NCBI RefSeq assembly: GCF_051020765.1
Contig: NW_027469331.1
Coordinates: 1-64,000 of the forward strand
DNA length: 64,000 nt
Direction: 5' to 3'
DNA from: Lasioglossum baleicum
Taxonomy: Eukaryota > Arthropoda > Insecta > Hymenoptera > Halictidae
The position numbers and the translations under genes were made by a program. The notes beneath the pieces were generated by a model. The model worked only from the letters and a program-made list of their open reading frames with translations. It did not search any database and had not been told where the DNA came from. Below are positions 21,001 to 31,919 of the stretch, in pieces (the stretch's first letter is position 1; every line of letters begins with the position of its first letter).

Positions 21001-23600
21001 CAGTGCATTTGCATTCAAGTATGCGAAATTGGCACGGAAACTCCGATTCGGCAAGCACGAACACGATTTATTCGAGCTTATGTCAGATTCGACGATTCTT
21101 CGTTTCAGAAGTGTATTTCTGTGCGGAATCGCTGTCTCGCGTGCTATATCAGTGCATTTGCATGCAAGTATGCGAAATTGGAATAGAAACTCCGACCCGG
21201 CAAGTAGGATCACAATTTATTCGAGCCTATGTCAGATTCGACGATTCTTCGTTTCAGAAGTGTATTTCTGTGCGGAATCGCTGTTTCGCGCGCTAGATCA
21301 GTGCATTTGCATGCAAGTATGAGAAATTGGAATCGAAACTCCGACCCGGCAATCACGATCACGATTTATTCGAGCTTATGTCAGATTCGACGATTCTTCG
21401 TTTCAGAAGTGTATTTCTGTGCGGAATCGCTGTTTCGCGTGCTATATCAGTGCATTTGCATGCAAGTAGGCGAAATTGGAATAGAAACTCCGACCCGGCA
21501 AGCACGATCACAATTTATTCGAGCCTATGTCAGTTTCGACGATTCTTCGTTTCAGAAGTGTATTTCTGTGCGGAATCGCTGTTTCGCGCGCTAGATCAGT
21601 GCATCTGCATGCAAACATGCGAAATTGGCACGAAAACTCCGATTTGGCAACCACGATCATGATTTATTCGAGCTTATGTCAGATTCAACGATTATTCGTT
21701 TCACAAATGAATTTCTGTACGGAATCGCTGTTTAGCGTGCTAGATCAGTGCATTTGTATGCAAATAAGCGAAATTGGTACGGAAACTCCGATTCGGCAAG
21801 CACGACCACGATTTATTCGAGCTTATGTCAGATTCGACGATTATTTGTTTCACAAATGAATTTCTGTGCGGAATCGCCGTTTCGCGTGCTAGATCAGTGC
21901 ATTTGTATGCAGATATGCGAAATTGGCACGGCAACTCCGATTCGGCAAGCACGACCACGATTTATTCGAGCTTATGTCAGATTCGACGATTCTTCGTTTC
22001 AGAAGTGTATTTCTGTGCGGAATCGCTGTCTCGTGTGCTATATCAGTGCATTTGCATGCAAGTATGCGAAATTGGAATAGAAACTCCGACCCGGCAAGTA
22101 CGATCACAATTTATTCGAGCCTATGTCAGATTCGACGATTCTTCGTTTCAGAAGTGTATTTCTGTGCGGAATCGCTGTTTCGCGTGCTAGATCAGTATAT
22201 TTGTATGCAGATATGCGAAATTGGCACGGAAAGTCCGATTAGGCAAGCACGATCACGATTTATTCGAGCTTATGTCAGATTCGACGATTCTTCGTTTGAG
22301 AAGTGTATTTCTGTGCGGAATCGCTGTTTCGCGCGCTAGATCAGTGCATTTGCATGCAAGTATGCGAAATTGGAATAGAAAATCCGACCCGGCAAGCACG
22401 ATCACAATTTATTCGAGGCTATGTCTGTTTCGACATTCTTCGTTTCAGAAGTGTGTTTCTGTGCGGAATCGCTGTTTCGCGCGCTAGATCAGTGCATTTG
22501 CATGCAAGTATGAGAAATTGGAATCGAAACTCCGACCCGGCAAGCACGACCACGATTTATTCGAGCTTATGTCAGATTCGACGATTCTTCGTTTCAGAAG
22601 TGTATTTCTGTGCGGAATCGCTGTTTCGCGTGCTATATCAGTGCATTTCCATGCAAGTATGCAAAATTGGCACGGAAACTCCGATTCGGCAAGCACGACC
22701 ACGATTCATTCGAGCTTATGTCAGATTCGATGATTCTTCGTTTCAGAAGTGTATTTCTGTGCGGAATCGCTGTTTCGCGCGCTAGATCAGTGCATTTGCA
22801 TGCAAGTATGCGAAATTGGAATAGAAAATCCGACCCGGCAAGCACGATCACAATTTATTCGAGCCTATGTCAGATTCGACGATTCATCGTTTCAGAAGTG
22901 TATTTCTGTGCGGAATCGCTGTTTCGCGTGCTATATCAGTGCATTTGCATGCAAGTATGCGAAATTGGAATAGAAACTCCGACCCGGCAAGCACGATCAC
23001 AATTTATTCGAGCCTATGTCAGATTCGACGATTCTTCGTTTCAGAAGTGTATTTCTGTGCGGAATCGCTGTTTCGCGTGCTAGATCAGTGCATTTGTATG
23101 CAGATATGCGAAATTGGCACGGAAACTCCGATTCGGCAAGCACGATCACGATTTATTCGAGCTTATGTCAGATTCGACGATTCTTCGTTTCAGAAGTGTA
23201 TTTCTGTGCGGAATCGCTGTTTCGCGTGCTATATCAGTGCATTTGCATGCAAGTAGGCGAAATTGGAATAGAAACTCCGACCCGGCAAGCACGATCACAA
23301 TTTATTCGAGCCTATGTCAGTTTCGACGATTCTTCGTTTCAGAAGTGTATTTCTGTGCGGAATCGCTGTTTCGCGCGCTAGATCAGTGCATCTGCATGCA
23401 AACATGCGAAATTGGTACGGAAACTCCGATTCGGCAAGCACGACCACGATTTATTCGAGCTTATGTCAGATTCGACGATTATTTGTTTCACAAATGAATT
23501 TCTGTGCGGAATCGCCGTTTCGCGTGCTAGATCAGTGCATTTGTATGCAGATATGCGAAATTGGCACGGCAACTCCGATTTGGCAAGCACGATCACGATT
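18994..23600. repeat. 4.6-kb segmental duplication, right copy (partner 13931-18536)
   Basis: Partner of the block above, covering HOR C copies 4 and 5 and the bridge with a lone S2 near 23,486. After 23,600 the sequence switches to material matching 7.07-8.1 kb at offset 16,532, so the right breakpoint joins C-type to A-type units. Confidence 0.85.
21001..22955. repeat. HOR C copy 5 (about 13 monomers shown)
   Basis: Matches copy 1 at offset 21,000 up to about 1,955/22,955 and matches copy 3 at offset 5,064. Beyond that point it follows copy 3 into the bridge that ends at 23,600. It contains the usual S1-S2 pair near 21.6-21.9 kb and one 148-bp deletion monomer near 22,424. Confidence 0.82.
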
Positions 23601-24036
23601 CATTCGAGCCTATGTCTGTTTCGACATTCTTCGTTTCAGAAGTGTATTTCTGTGCGGAATCGCTGTTTCGCGCGCTAGATCAGTGCATTTGCATGCAAGT
23701 ATGAGAAATTGGAATCGAAACTCCGATTCGGCAAGCACGACCACGATTTATTCGAGCTTATGTCAGATTCGACGATTCTTCGTTTCAGAAGTGTATTTCT
23801 GTGCGGAATCGCTGTTTCGCGCGCTAGATCAGTGCATTTGCATGGAAATATGCGAAATTGGCACGAAAACTCCGATTCGGCAAGCACGATCACGATTTAT
23901 TCGAGCTTATGTCAGATTCGACGATTCTTCGTTTCAGAAGTGTATTTCTGTGCGGAATCGCTGTTTCGCGCGCTAGATCAGTGCATTTGCATGCAAGTAT
24001 GAGAAATTGGAAACGAAACTCCGATTCGGCAAGCAC

Positions 24037-25228
24037 GACCACGATTTATTCGAGCTTATGTCAGATTCGACGATTCTTCGTTTGAGAAGTGTATTTCTGT
24101 GCGGAATCGCTGTTTCGCGCGCTAGATCAGTGCATTTGCATGGAAATATGCGAAATTGGCACGGAAACTCCGATTTGGCAACCACGATCATGATTTATTC
24201 GAGCTTATGTCAGATTCAACGATTATTCGTTTCACAAATGAATTTCTGTACGGAATCGCTGTTTAGCGTGCTAGATCAGTGCATTTGTATGCAAATAAGC
24301 GAAATTGGTACGGAAACTCCGATTCGGCAAGCACGACCACGATTTATTCGAGCTTATGTCCGATTCGACGATTATTTGTTTCACAAATGAATTTCTGTGC
24401 GGAATCGCCGTTTCGCGTGCTAGATCAGTGCATTTGTATGCAGATATGCGAAATTGGCACGGCAACTCCGATTTGGCAAGCACGATCACGATTTATTCGA
24501 GCTTATGTCAGATTCGACGATTCTTCGTTTCAGAAGTGTATTTCTGTGCGGAATCGCTGTTTCGCGTGCTAGATCAGTGCATTTGCATGCAAGTATGCGA
24601 AATTGGAATAGAAACTCCGACCCGGCAAGCACGATCACGATTTATTCGAGCTTATGTCAGATTCGACGATTCTTCGTTTGAGAAGTGTATTTCTGTGCGG
24701 AATCGCTGTTTCGCGCGCTAGATCAGTGCATTTGCATGGAAATATGCGAAATTGGCACGGAAACTCCGATTTGGCAACAACGATCATGATTTATTCGAGC
24801 TTATGTCAGATTCAACGATTATTCGTTTCACAAATGAATTTCTGTACGGAATCGCTGTTTAGCGTGCTAGATCAGTGCATTTGTATGCAAATAAGCGAAA
24901 TTGGTACGGAAACTCCGATTCGGCAAGCACGACCACGATTTATTCGAGCTTATGTCAGATTCGACGATTATTTGTTTCACAAATGAATTTCTGTGCGGAA
25001 TCGCCGTTTCGCGTGCTAGATCAGTGCATTTGTATGCAGATATGCGAAATTGGCACGGCAACTCCGATTTGGCAAGCACGATCACGATTTATTCGAGCTT
25101 ATGTCAGATTCGACGATTCTTCGTTTCAGAAGTGTATTTCTGTGCGGAATCGCTGTTTCGCGTGCTAGATCAGTGCATTTGCATGCAAGTATGCGAAATT
25201 GGAATAGAAACTCCGACCCGGCAAGCAC
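24037..25228. repeat. Four-monomer (596-bp) tandem duplication
   Basis: 24,037-24,632 is repeated at 24,633-25,228 (4 x 149 bp). Each copy holds one S1-S2 pair, so two pairs lie only 596 bp apart, the closest in the window. Small differences (GGCAACCACG against GGCAACAACG; a private GTCCGATTCG near 24,360) show that the second copy came with the 17-kb-distant block while the first follows the local unit. The duplication is therefore probably the seam of that larger event. Confidence 0.8.
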
Positions 25229-28200
25229 GATCACGATTTATTCGAGCTTATGTCAGATTCGACGATTCTTCGTTTGAGAAGTGTATTTCTGTGCGGAATC
25301 GCTGTTTCGCGCGCTAGATCAGTGCATTTGCATGCAAGTATGAGAAATTGGAATAGAAACTCCGACCTGGCAATCACGATCACGATTTATTCGAGCTTAT
25401 GTCAGATTCGACGATTCTTCGTTTCAGAAGTGCATTTCTGTGCGGAATCGCTGTTTCGCGCGCTAGATCAGTGCATTTGCATGCAAATATGCGAAATTGG
25501 CACGAAAACTCCGATTCGGCAAGCACGATCACGATTTATTCGAGCTTATGTCAGATTCGACGATTCTTCGTTTGAGAAGTGTATTTCTGTGCGGAATCGC
25601 TCTTTCGCGCGCTAGATCAGTGCATTTGCATGCAAGTATGAGAAATTGGAATAGAAACTCCGACCCGGCAATCACGATCACGATTTATTCGAGCTTATGT
25701 CAGATTCGACGATTCTTCGTTTCAGAAGTGTATTTCTGTGCGGAATCGCTGTTTCGCGTGCTATATCAGTGCATTTGCATTCAAGTATGCGAAATTGGCA
25801 CGGAAACTCCGATTCGGCAAGCACGAACACGATTTATTCGAGCTTATGTCAGATTCGACGATTCTTCGTTTCAGAAGTGTATTTCTGTGCGGAATCGCTG
25901 TCTCGCGTGCTATATCAGTGCATTTGCATGCAAGTATGCGAAATTGGAATAGAAACTCCGACCCGGCAAGTAGGATCACAATTTATTCGAGCCTATGTCA
26001 GATTCGACGATTCTTCGTTTCAGAAGTGTATTTCTGTGCGGAATCGCTGTTTCGCGCGCTAGATCAGTGCATCTGCATGCAAACATGCGAAATTGGCACG
26101 AAAACTCCGATTTGGCAACCACGATCATGATTTATTCGAGCTTATGTCAGATTCAACGATTATTCGTTTCACAAATGAATTTCTGTACGGAATCGCTGTT
26201 TAGCGTGCTAGATCAGTGCATTTGTATGCAAATAAGCGAAATTGGTACGGAAACTCCGATTCGGCAAGCACGACCACGATTTATTCGAGCTTATGTCAGA
26301 TTCGACGATTATTTGTTTCACAAATGAATTTCTGTGCGGAATCGCCGTTTCGCGTGCTAGATCAGTGCATTTGTATGCAGATATGCGAAATTGGCACGGC
26401 AACTCCGATTTGGCAAGCACGATCACGATTTATTCGAGCTTATGTCAGATTCGACGATTCTTCGTTTCAGAAGTGTATTTCTGTGCGGAATCGCTGTTTC
26501 GCGTGCTACATCAGTGCATTTGCATTCAAGTATGCGAAATTGGCACGGAAACTCCGATTCGGCAAGCACGACCACGATTTATTCGAGCTTATGTCAGATA
26601 CGACGATTCTTCGTTTCAGAAGTGTATTTCTGTGCGGAATCGCTGTTTCGCGTGCTAGATCAGTGCATTTGCATGCAAGTATGCGAAATTGGAATAGAAA
26701 CTCCGACCCGGCAAGCACGATCACGATTTATTCGAGCTTATGTCAGATTCGACGATTCTTCGTTTGAGAAGTGTATTTCTGTGCGGAATCGCTGTTTCGC
26801 GCGCTAGATCAGTGCATTTGCATGCAAGTATGCGAAATTGGAATAGAAACTCCGACCCGGCAAGTACGATCACAATTTATTCGAGCCTATGTCAGATTCG
26901 ACGATTCTTCGTTTCAGAAGTGTATTTCTGTGCGGAATCGCTGTTTCGCGTGCTAGATCAGTATATTTGTATGCAGATATGCGAAATTGGCACGGAAACT
27001 CCGATTCGGCAAGCACGACCACGATTCATTCGAGCCTATGTCTGTTTCGACATTCTTCGTTTCAGAAGTGTATTTCTGTGCGGAATCGCTGTTTCGCGCG
27101 CTAGATCAGTGCATTTGCATGCAAGTATGAGAAATTGGAATCGAAACTCCGATTCGGCAAGCACGACCACGATTTATTCGAGCTTATGTCAGATTCGACG
27201 ATTCTTCGTTTCAGAAGTGTATTTCTGTGCGGAATCGCTGTTTCGCGCGCTAGATCAGTGCATTTGCATGGAAATATGCGAAATTGGCACGAAAACTCCG
27301 ATTCGGCAAGCACGATCACGATTTATTCGAGCTTATGTCAGATTCGACGATTCTTCGTTTCAGAAGTGTATTTCTGTGCGGAATCGCTGTTTCGCGCGCT
27401 AGATCAGTGCATTTGCATGCAAGTATGAGAAATTGGAAACGAAACTCCGATTCGGCAAGCACGACCACGATTTATTCGAGCTTATGTCAGATTCGACGAT
27501 TCTTCGTTTGAGAAGTGTATTTCTGTGCGGAATCGCTGTTTCGCGCGCTAGATCAGTGCATTTGCATGGAAATATGCGAAATTGGCACGGAAACTCCGAT
27601 TTGGCAACCACGATCATGATTTATTCGAGCTTATGTCAGATTCAACGATTATTCGTTTCACAAATGAATTTCTGTACGGAATCGCTGTTTAGCGTGCTAG
27701 ATCAGTGCATTTGTATGCAAATAAGCGAAATTGGTACGGAAACTCCGATTCGGCAAGCACGACCACGATTTATTCGAGCTTATGTCAGATTCGACGATTA
27801 TTTGTTTCACAAATGAATTTCTGTGCGGAATCGCCGTTTCGCGTGCTAGATCAGTGCATTTGTATGCAGATATGCGAAATTGGCACGGCAACTCCGATTT
27901 GGCAAGCACGATCACGATTTATTCGAGCTTATGTCAGATTCGACGATTCTTCGTTTCAGAAGTGTATTTCTGTGCGGAATCGCTGTTTCGCGTGCTAGAT
28001 CAGTGCATTTGCATGCAAGTATGCGAAATTGGAATAGAAACTCCGACCCGGCAAGCACGATCACGATTTATTCGAGCTTATGTCAGATTCGACGATTCTT
28101 CGTTTGAGAAGTGTATTTCTGTGCGGAATCGCTGTTTCGCGCGCTAGATCAGTGCATTTGCATGCAAGTATGAGAAATTGGAATAGAAACTCCGACCTGG

Positions 28201-29030
28201 CAATCACGATCACGATTTATTCGAGCTTATGTCAGATTCGACGATTCTTCGTTTCAGAAGTGCATTTCTGTGCGGAATCGCTGTTTCGCGCGCTAGATCA
28301 GTGCATTTGCATGCAAATATGCGAAATTGGCACGAAAACTCCGATTCGGCAAGCACGATCACGATTTATTCGAGCTTATGTCAGATTCGACGATTCTTCG
28401 TTTGAGAAGTGTATTTCTGTGCGGAATCGCTCTTTCGCGCGCTAGATCAGTGCATTTGCATGCAAGTATGAGAAATTGGAATAGAAACTCCGACCCGGCA
28501 ATCACGATCACGATTTATTCGAGCTTATGTCAGATTCGACGATTCTTCGTTTCAGAAGTGTATTTCTGTGCGGAATCGCTGTTTCGCGTGCTATATCAGT
28601 GCATTTGCATTCAAGTATGCGAAATTGGCACGGAAACTCCGATTCGGCAAGCACGAACACGATTTATTCGAGCTTATGTCAGATTCGACGATTCTTCGTT
28701 TCAGAAGTGTATTTCTGTGCGGAATCGCTGTCTCGCGTGCTATATCAGTGCATTTGCATGCAAGTATGCGAAATTGGAATAGAAACTCCGACCCGGCAAG
28801 TAGGATCACAATTTATTCGAGCCTATGTCAGATTCGACGATTCTTCGTTTCAGAAGTGTATTTCTGTGCGGAATCGCTGTTTCGCGCGCTAGATCAGTGC
28901 ATTTGCATGCAAGTATGAGAAATTGGAATCGAAACTCCGACCCGGCAATCACGATCACGATTTATTCGAGCTTATGTCAGATTCGACGATTCTTCGTTTC
29001 AGAAGTGTATTTCTGTGCGGAATCGCTGTT
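24633..29030. repeat. 4.4-kb segmental duplication, right copy (contains HOR A copy 4, 26246-28628)
   Basis: Partner of 7,505-11,902. It carries the fourth 16-monomer A unit at 26,246-28,628 and the last S1-S2 pair of the window (about 27.6-27.9 kb). It ends at 29,030, where the partner continues GAATCGCTGTTTCGCG while this copy continues GAATCGCTGTTTAGCG. That switch is also the border between the two array domains. Confidence 0.85.
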
Positions 29031-30384
29031 TAGCGTGCTAGATCAGTGCATTTGTATGCAAATATGCGAAATTGGAACGAAAACTCCGATTCGGCAAGCA
29101 CGATCACGATTTATTCGAGCTTATGTCAGATTCGACGATTCTTCGTTTGAGAAGCGTATTTCTGTGAGGAATCGCTGTTTCGCGCGCTAGGTCAGTGCAT
29201 TTGCATGCAAGTATGAGAAATTGGAATAGAAACTCCGACCCGGCAATCACGATCACGATTTATTCGAGCTTATGTCAGATTCGACGATTCTTCGTTTCAG
29301 AAGTGTATTTCTGTGCGGAATCGCTGTTTCGCGAGCTATATCAGTGCATTTGCATGCGAGTATGCGAAATTGGCACGGAAACTCCGATTCGGCAAGCACG
29401 ACCACGATTTATTCGAGCTTATGTCAGATTCGACGATCCTTCGTTTCAGAAGTGTATTTCTGTGCGGAATCGCTGTCTCGCGTGCTATATCAGTGCATTT
29501 GCATGCAAGTATGCGAAATTGGAATAGAAACTCCGACCCGGCAAGTACGATCACAATTTATTCGAGCCTATGTCAGATTCGACGATTCTTCGTTTCAGAA
29601 GTGTATTTCTGTGCGGAATCGCTGTTTCGCGTGCTATATCAGTGCATTTGCATGCAAGTATGCGAAATTGGTACGGAAACTCCGATTCGGCAAGCACGAC
29701 CACGATTTATTCGAGCTTATGTCAGATTCGACGATTCTTCGTTTCAGAAGTGTATTTCTGTGCGGAATCGCTGTCTCGCGTGCTATATCAGTGCATTTGC
29801 ATGCAAGTATGCGAAATTGGAATTGAAACTCCGACCCGGCAAGTACGATCACAATTTATTCGAGCCTATGTCAGATTCGACGATTCTTCGTTTCAGAAGT
29901 GTATTTCTTTGCGGAATCGCTGTTTCGCGTGCTAGATCAGTATATTTGTATGCAGATATGCGAAATTGGCACGGAAAGTCCGATTTGGCAAGCACGATCA
30001 CGATTTATTCGAGCTTATGTCAGATTCGACGATTCTTCGTTTGAGAAGTGTATTTCTGTGCGGAATCGCTGTTTCGCGCGCTAGATCAGTGCATTTGCAT
30101 GCAAGTATGAAAAATTGGAATAGAAACTCCGACCCGGCAATCACGATCACGATTTATTCGAGCTTATGTCAGATTCGACGATTCTTCGTTTCAGAAGTGT
30201 ATTTCTGTGCGGAATCGCTGTTTCGCGAGCTATATCAGTGCATTTGCATGCGAGTATGCGAAATTGGCACGGAAACTTCGATTCGGCAAGCACGACCACG
30301 ATTTATTCGAGCTTATGTCAGATACGACGATTCTTCGTTTCAGAAGTGTATTTCTGTGCGGAATCGCTGTCTCGCGTGCTATAT
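29031..30384. repeat. Transitional monomers between left and right domains
   Basis: About nine monomers that do not belong to a long HOR match. They mix left-domain variants (GATACGACG near 30,322) with right-domain ones (AATTGGAACGAAAA near 29,070) and several changes seen rarely or only here: GTGAGGAATCG near 29,166, GCTAGGTCAG near 29,190, GCGAGCTATATC near 29,332 and 30,227, and TTTGCGGAATCG near 29,909. No gene or insertion is present. Confidence 0.75.
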
Positions 30385-30831
30385 CAGTGCATTTGCATGC
30401 AAGTATGCGAAATTGGAATAGAAACTCCGACCCGGCAAGTACGATCACAATTTATTCGAGCTTATGTCAGATTCGACGATTCTTCGTTTCAGAAGTGTAT
30501 TTCTGTGCGGAATCGCTGTCTCGCGTGCTATATCAGTGCATTTGCATGCAAGTATGCGAAATTGGAATAGAAACTCCGACCCGGCAAGTACGATCACAAT
30601 TTATTCGAGCCTATGTCAGATTCGGCGATTCTTCGTTTCAGAAGTGTATTTCTGTGCGGAATCGCTGTCTCGCGTGCTATATCAGTGCATTTGCATGCAA
30701 GTATGCGAAATTGGAATAGAAACTCCGACCCGGCAAGTACGATCACAATTTATTCGAGCCTATGTCAGATTCGACGATTCTTCGTTTCAGAAGTGTATTT
30801 CTGTGCGGAATCGCTGTTTCGCGTGCTATAT
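30385..30831. repeat. Three adjacent near-identical monomers (monomeric tandem expansion)
   Basis: Monomers starting at 30,385, 30,534 and 30,683 are the same subtype (GGAATAGAAACTCCGACCC, CAAGTACGATCACAA) and differ at only one to three positions: CTTATG against CCTATG, TTCGGCG near 30,624, and GTCTCG against GTTTCG. Elsewhere neighbouring monomers usually belong to different subtypes, so this is a local single-monomer amplification rather than part of an HOR. Confidence 0.75.
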
Positions 30832-31715
30832 CAGTGCATTTGCATGCAAGTATGCGAAATTGGAATAGAAAATCCGACCCGGCAAGCACGATCACGATTT
30901 ATTCGAGCCTATGTCTGTTTCGAGATTCTTCGTTTCAGAAGTGTATTTCTGTGCGGAATCGCCGTTTCGCGCGCTGGATCAGTGCGTTTGCATGCAAGTA
31001 TGAGAAATTGGAATCGAAACTCCGACCCGGCAATCACGATCACGATTTATTCGAGCTTATGTCAGATTCGACGATTCTTCGTTTCAGAAGTGTATTTCTG
31101 TGCGGAATCGCTGTTTCGCGCGCTAGATCAGTGCATTTGCATGCAAGTATGCGAAATTGGAATAGAAAATCCGACCCGGCAAGCACGATCACAATTTATT
31201 CGAGCCTATGTCAGATTCGACGATTCTTCGTTTCAGAAGTGTATTTCTGTGCGGAATCGCTGTTTCGCGTGCTATATCAGTGCATTTGCATGCAAGTATG
31301 CGAAATTGGCACGGAAACTCCGATTCGGCAAGCACGACCACGATTCATTCGAGCTTATGTCAGATTCGACGATTCTTCGTTTCAGAAGTGTATTTCTGTG
31401 CGGAATCGCTGTTTCGCGTGCTATATCAGTGCATTTGCATGCAAGTATGCGAAATTGGCACGGAAAGTCCGATTTGGCAAGCACGATCACGATTTATTCG
31501 AGCCTATGTCTGTTTCGACATTCTTCGTTTCAGAAGTGTATTTCTGTGCGGAATCGCTGTTTCACGCGCTAGATCAGTGCATTTGCATGCAAGTATGAGA
31601 AATTGGAATCGAAACTCCGACCCGGCAATCACGATCACGATTTATTCGAGCTTATGTCAGATTCGACGATTCTTCGTTTCAGCAGTGTATTTCTGTGCGG
31701 AATCGCTGTTTCGCG
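30640..31715. repeat. Block F copy 1 (~1.1 kb; partners ~38083-39158 and ~45.8-46.8 kb)
   Basis: Matches the second copy at offset 7,443 until about 31,715, where TGCTAGATCAGTATATT replaces TGCTATATCAGTGCATT. It contains two 148-bp deletion monomers (near 30,915 and 31,510), the GGATCAGTGCG variant and a TTTCACGCGC change near 31,563 that marks all three copies. Copy 1 differs from the others by GTTTCGAGATTC near 30,918. Confidence 0.75.
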
Positions 31716-31919
31716 TGCTAGATCAGTATATTTGCATGCAAGTATGCGAAATTGGAATAGAAACTCCGACCCGGCAAGCACGATCACAATTTATTCGAGC
31801 CTATGTCAGATTCGACGTTTCTTCGTTTCAGAAGTGTATTTCTGTGCGGAATCGCTGTTTCGCGTGCTAGATCAGTATATTTGTATGCAAATATGCGAAA
31901 TTGGCACGAAAACTCCGAT

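Larger units (their letters stand above)
1..29030. repeat. Left satellite domain (HOR families A and C, with S-type monomers)
   Basis: This domain is marked by variants absent from the rest of the window: the S-type monomers with CACAAATGAATTT (last near 27.8 kb), the GCATGGAAAT start variant and the GAATCGCTCTTTCGCG variant. It contains about 195 monomers and 12 single-base deletions. Two higher-order repeats alternate: C (14 monomers) and A (16 monomers). Two segmental duplications link distant parts: 7505-11902 with 24633-29030, and 13931-18536 with 18994-23600. The right edge at about 29,030 is where the second of these duplications stops matching and the right-domain marker AATTGGAACGAAAA first appears (near 29,070). 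Confidence 0.85.

Noticed and set aside
29031..30384. Possible mobile element or unique sequence at the domain border
   Set aside because: Monomer phase continues without a break (starts at 29,044 and 30,385 are as predicted), so it is only unusual satellite units.
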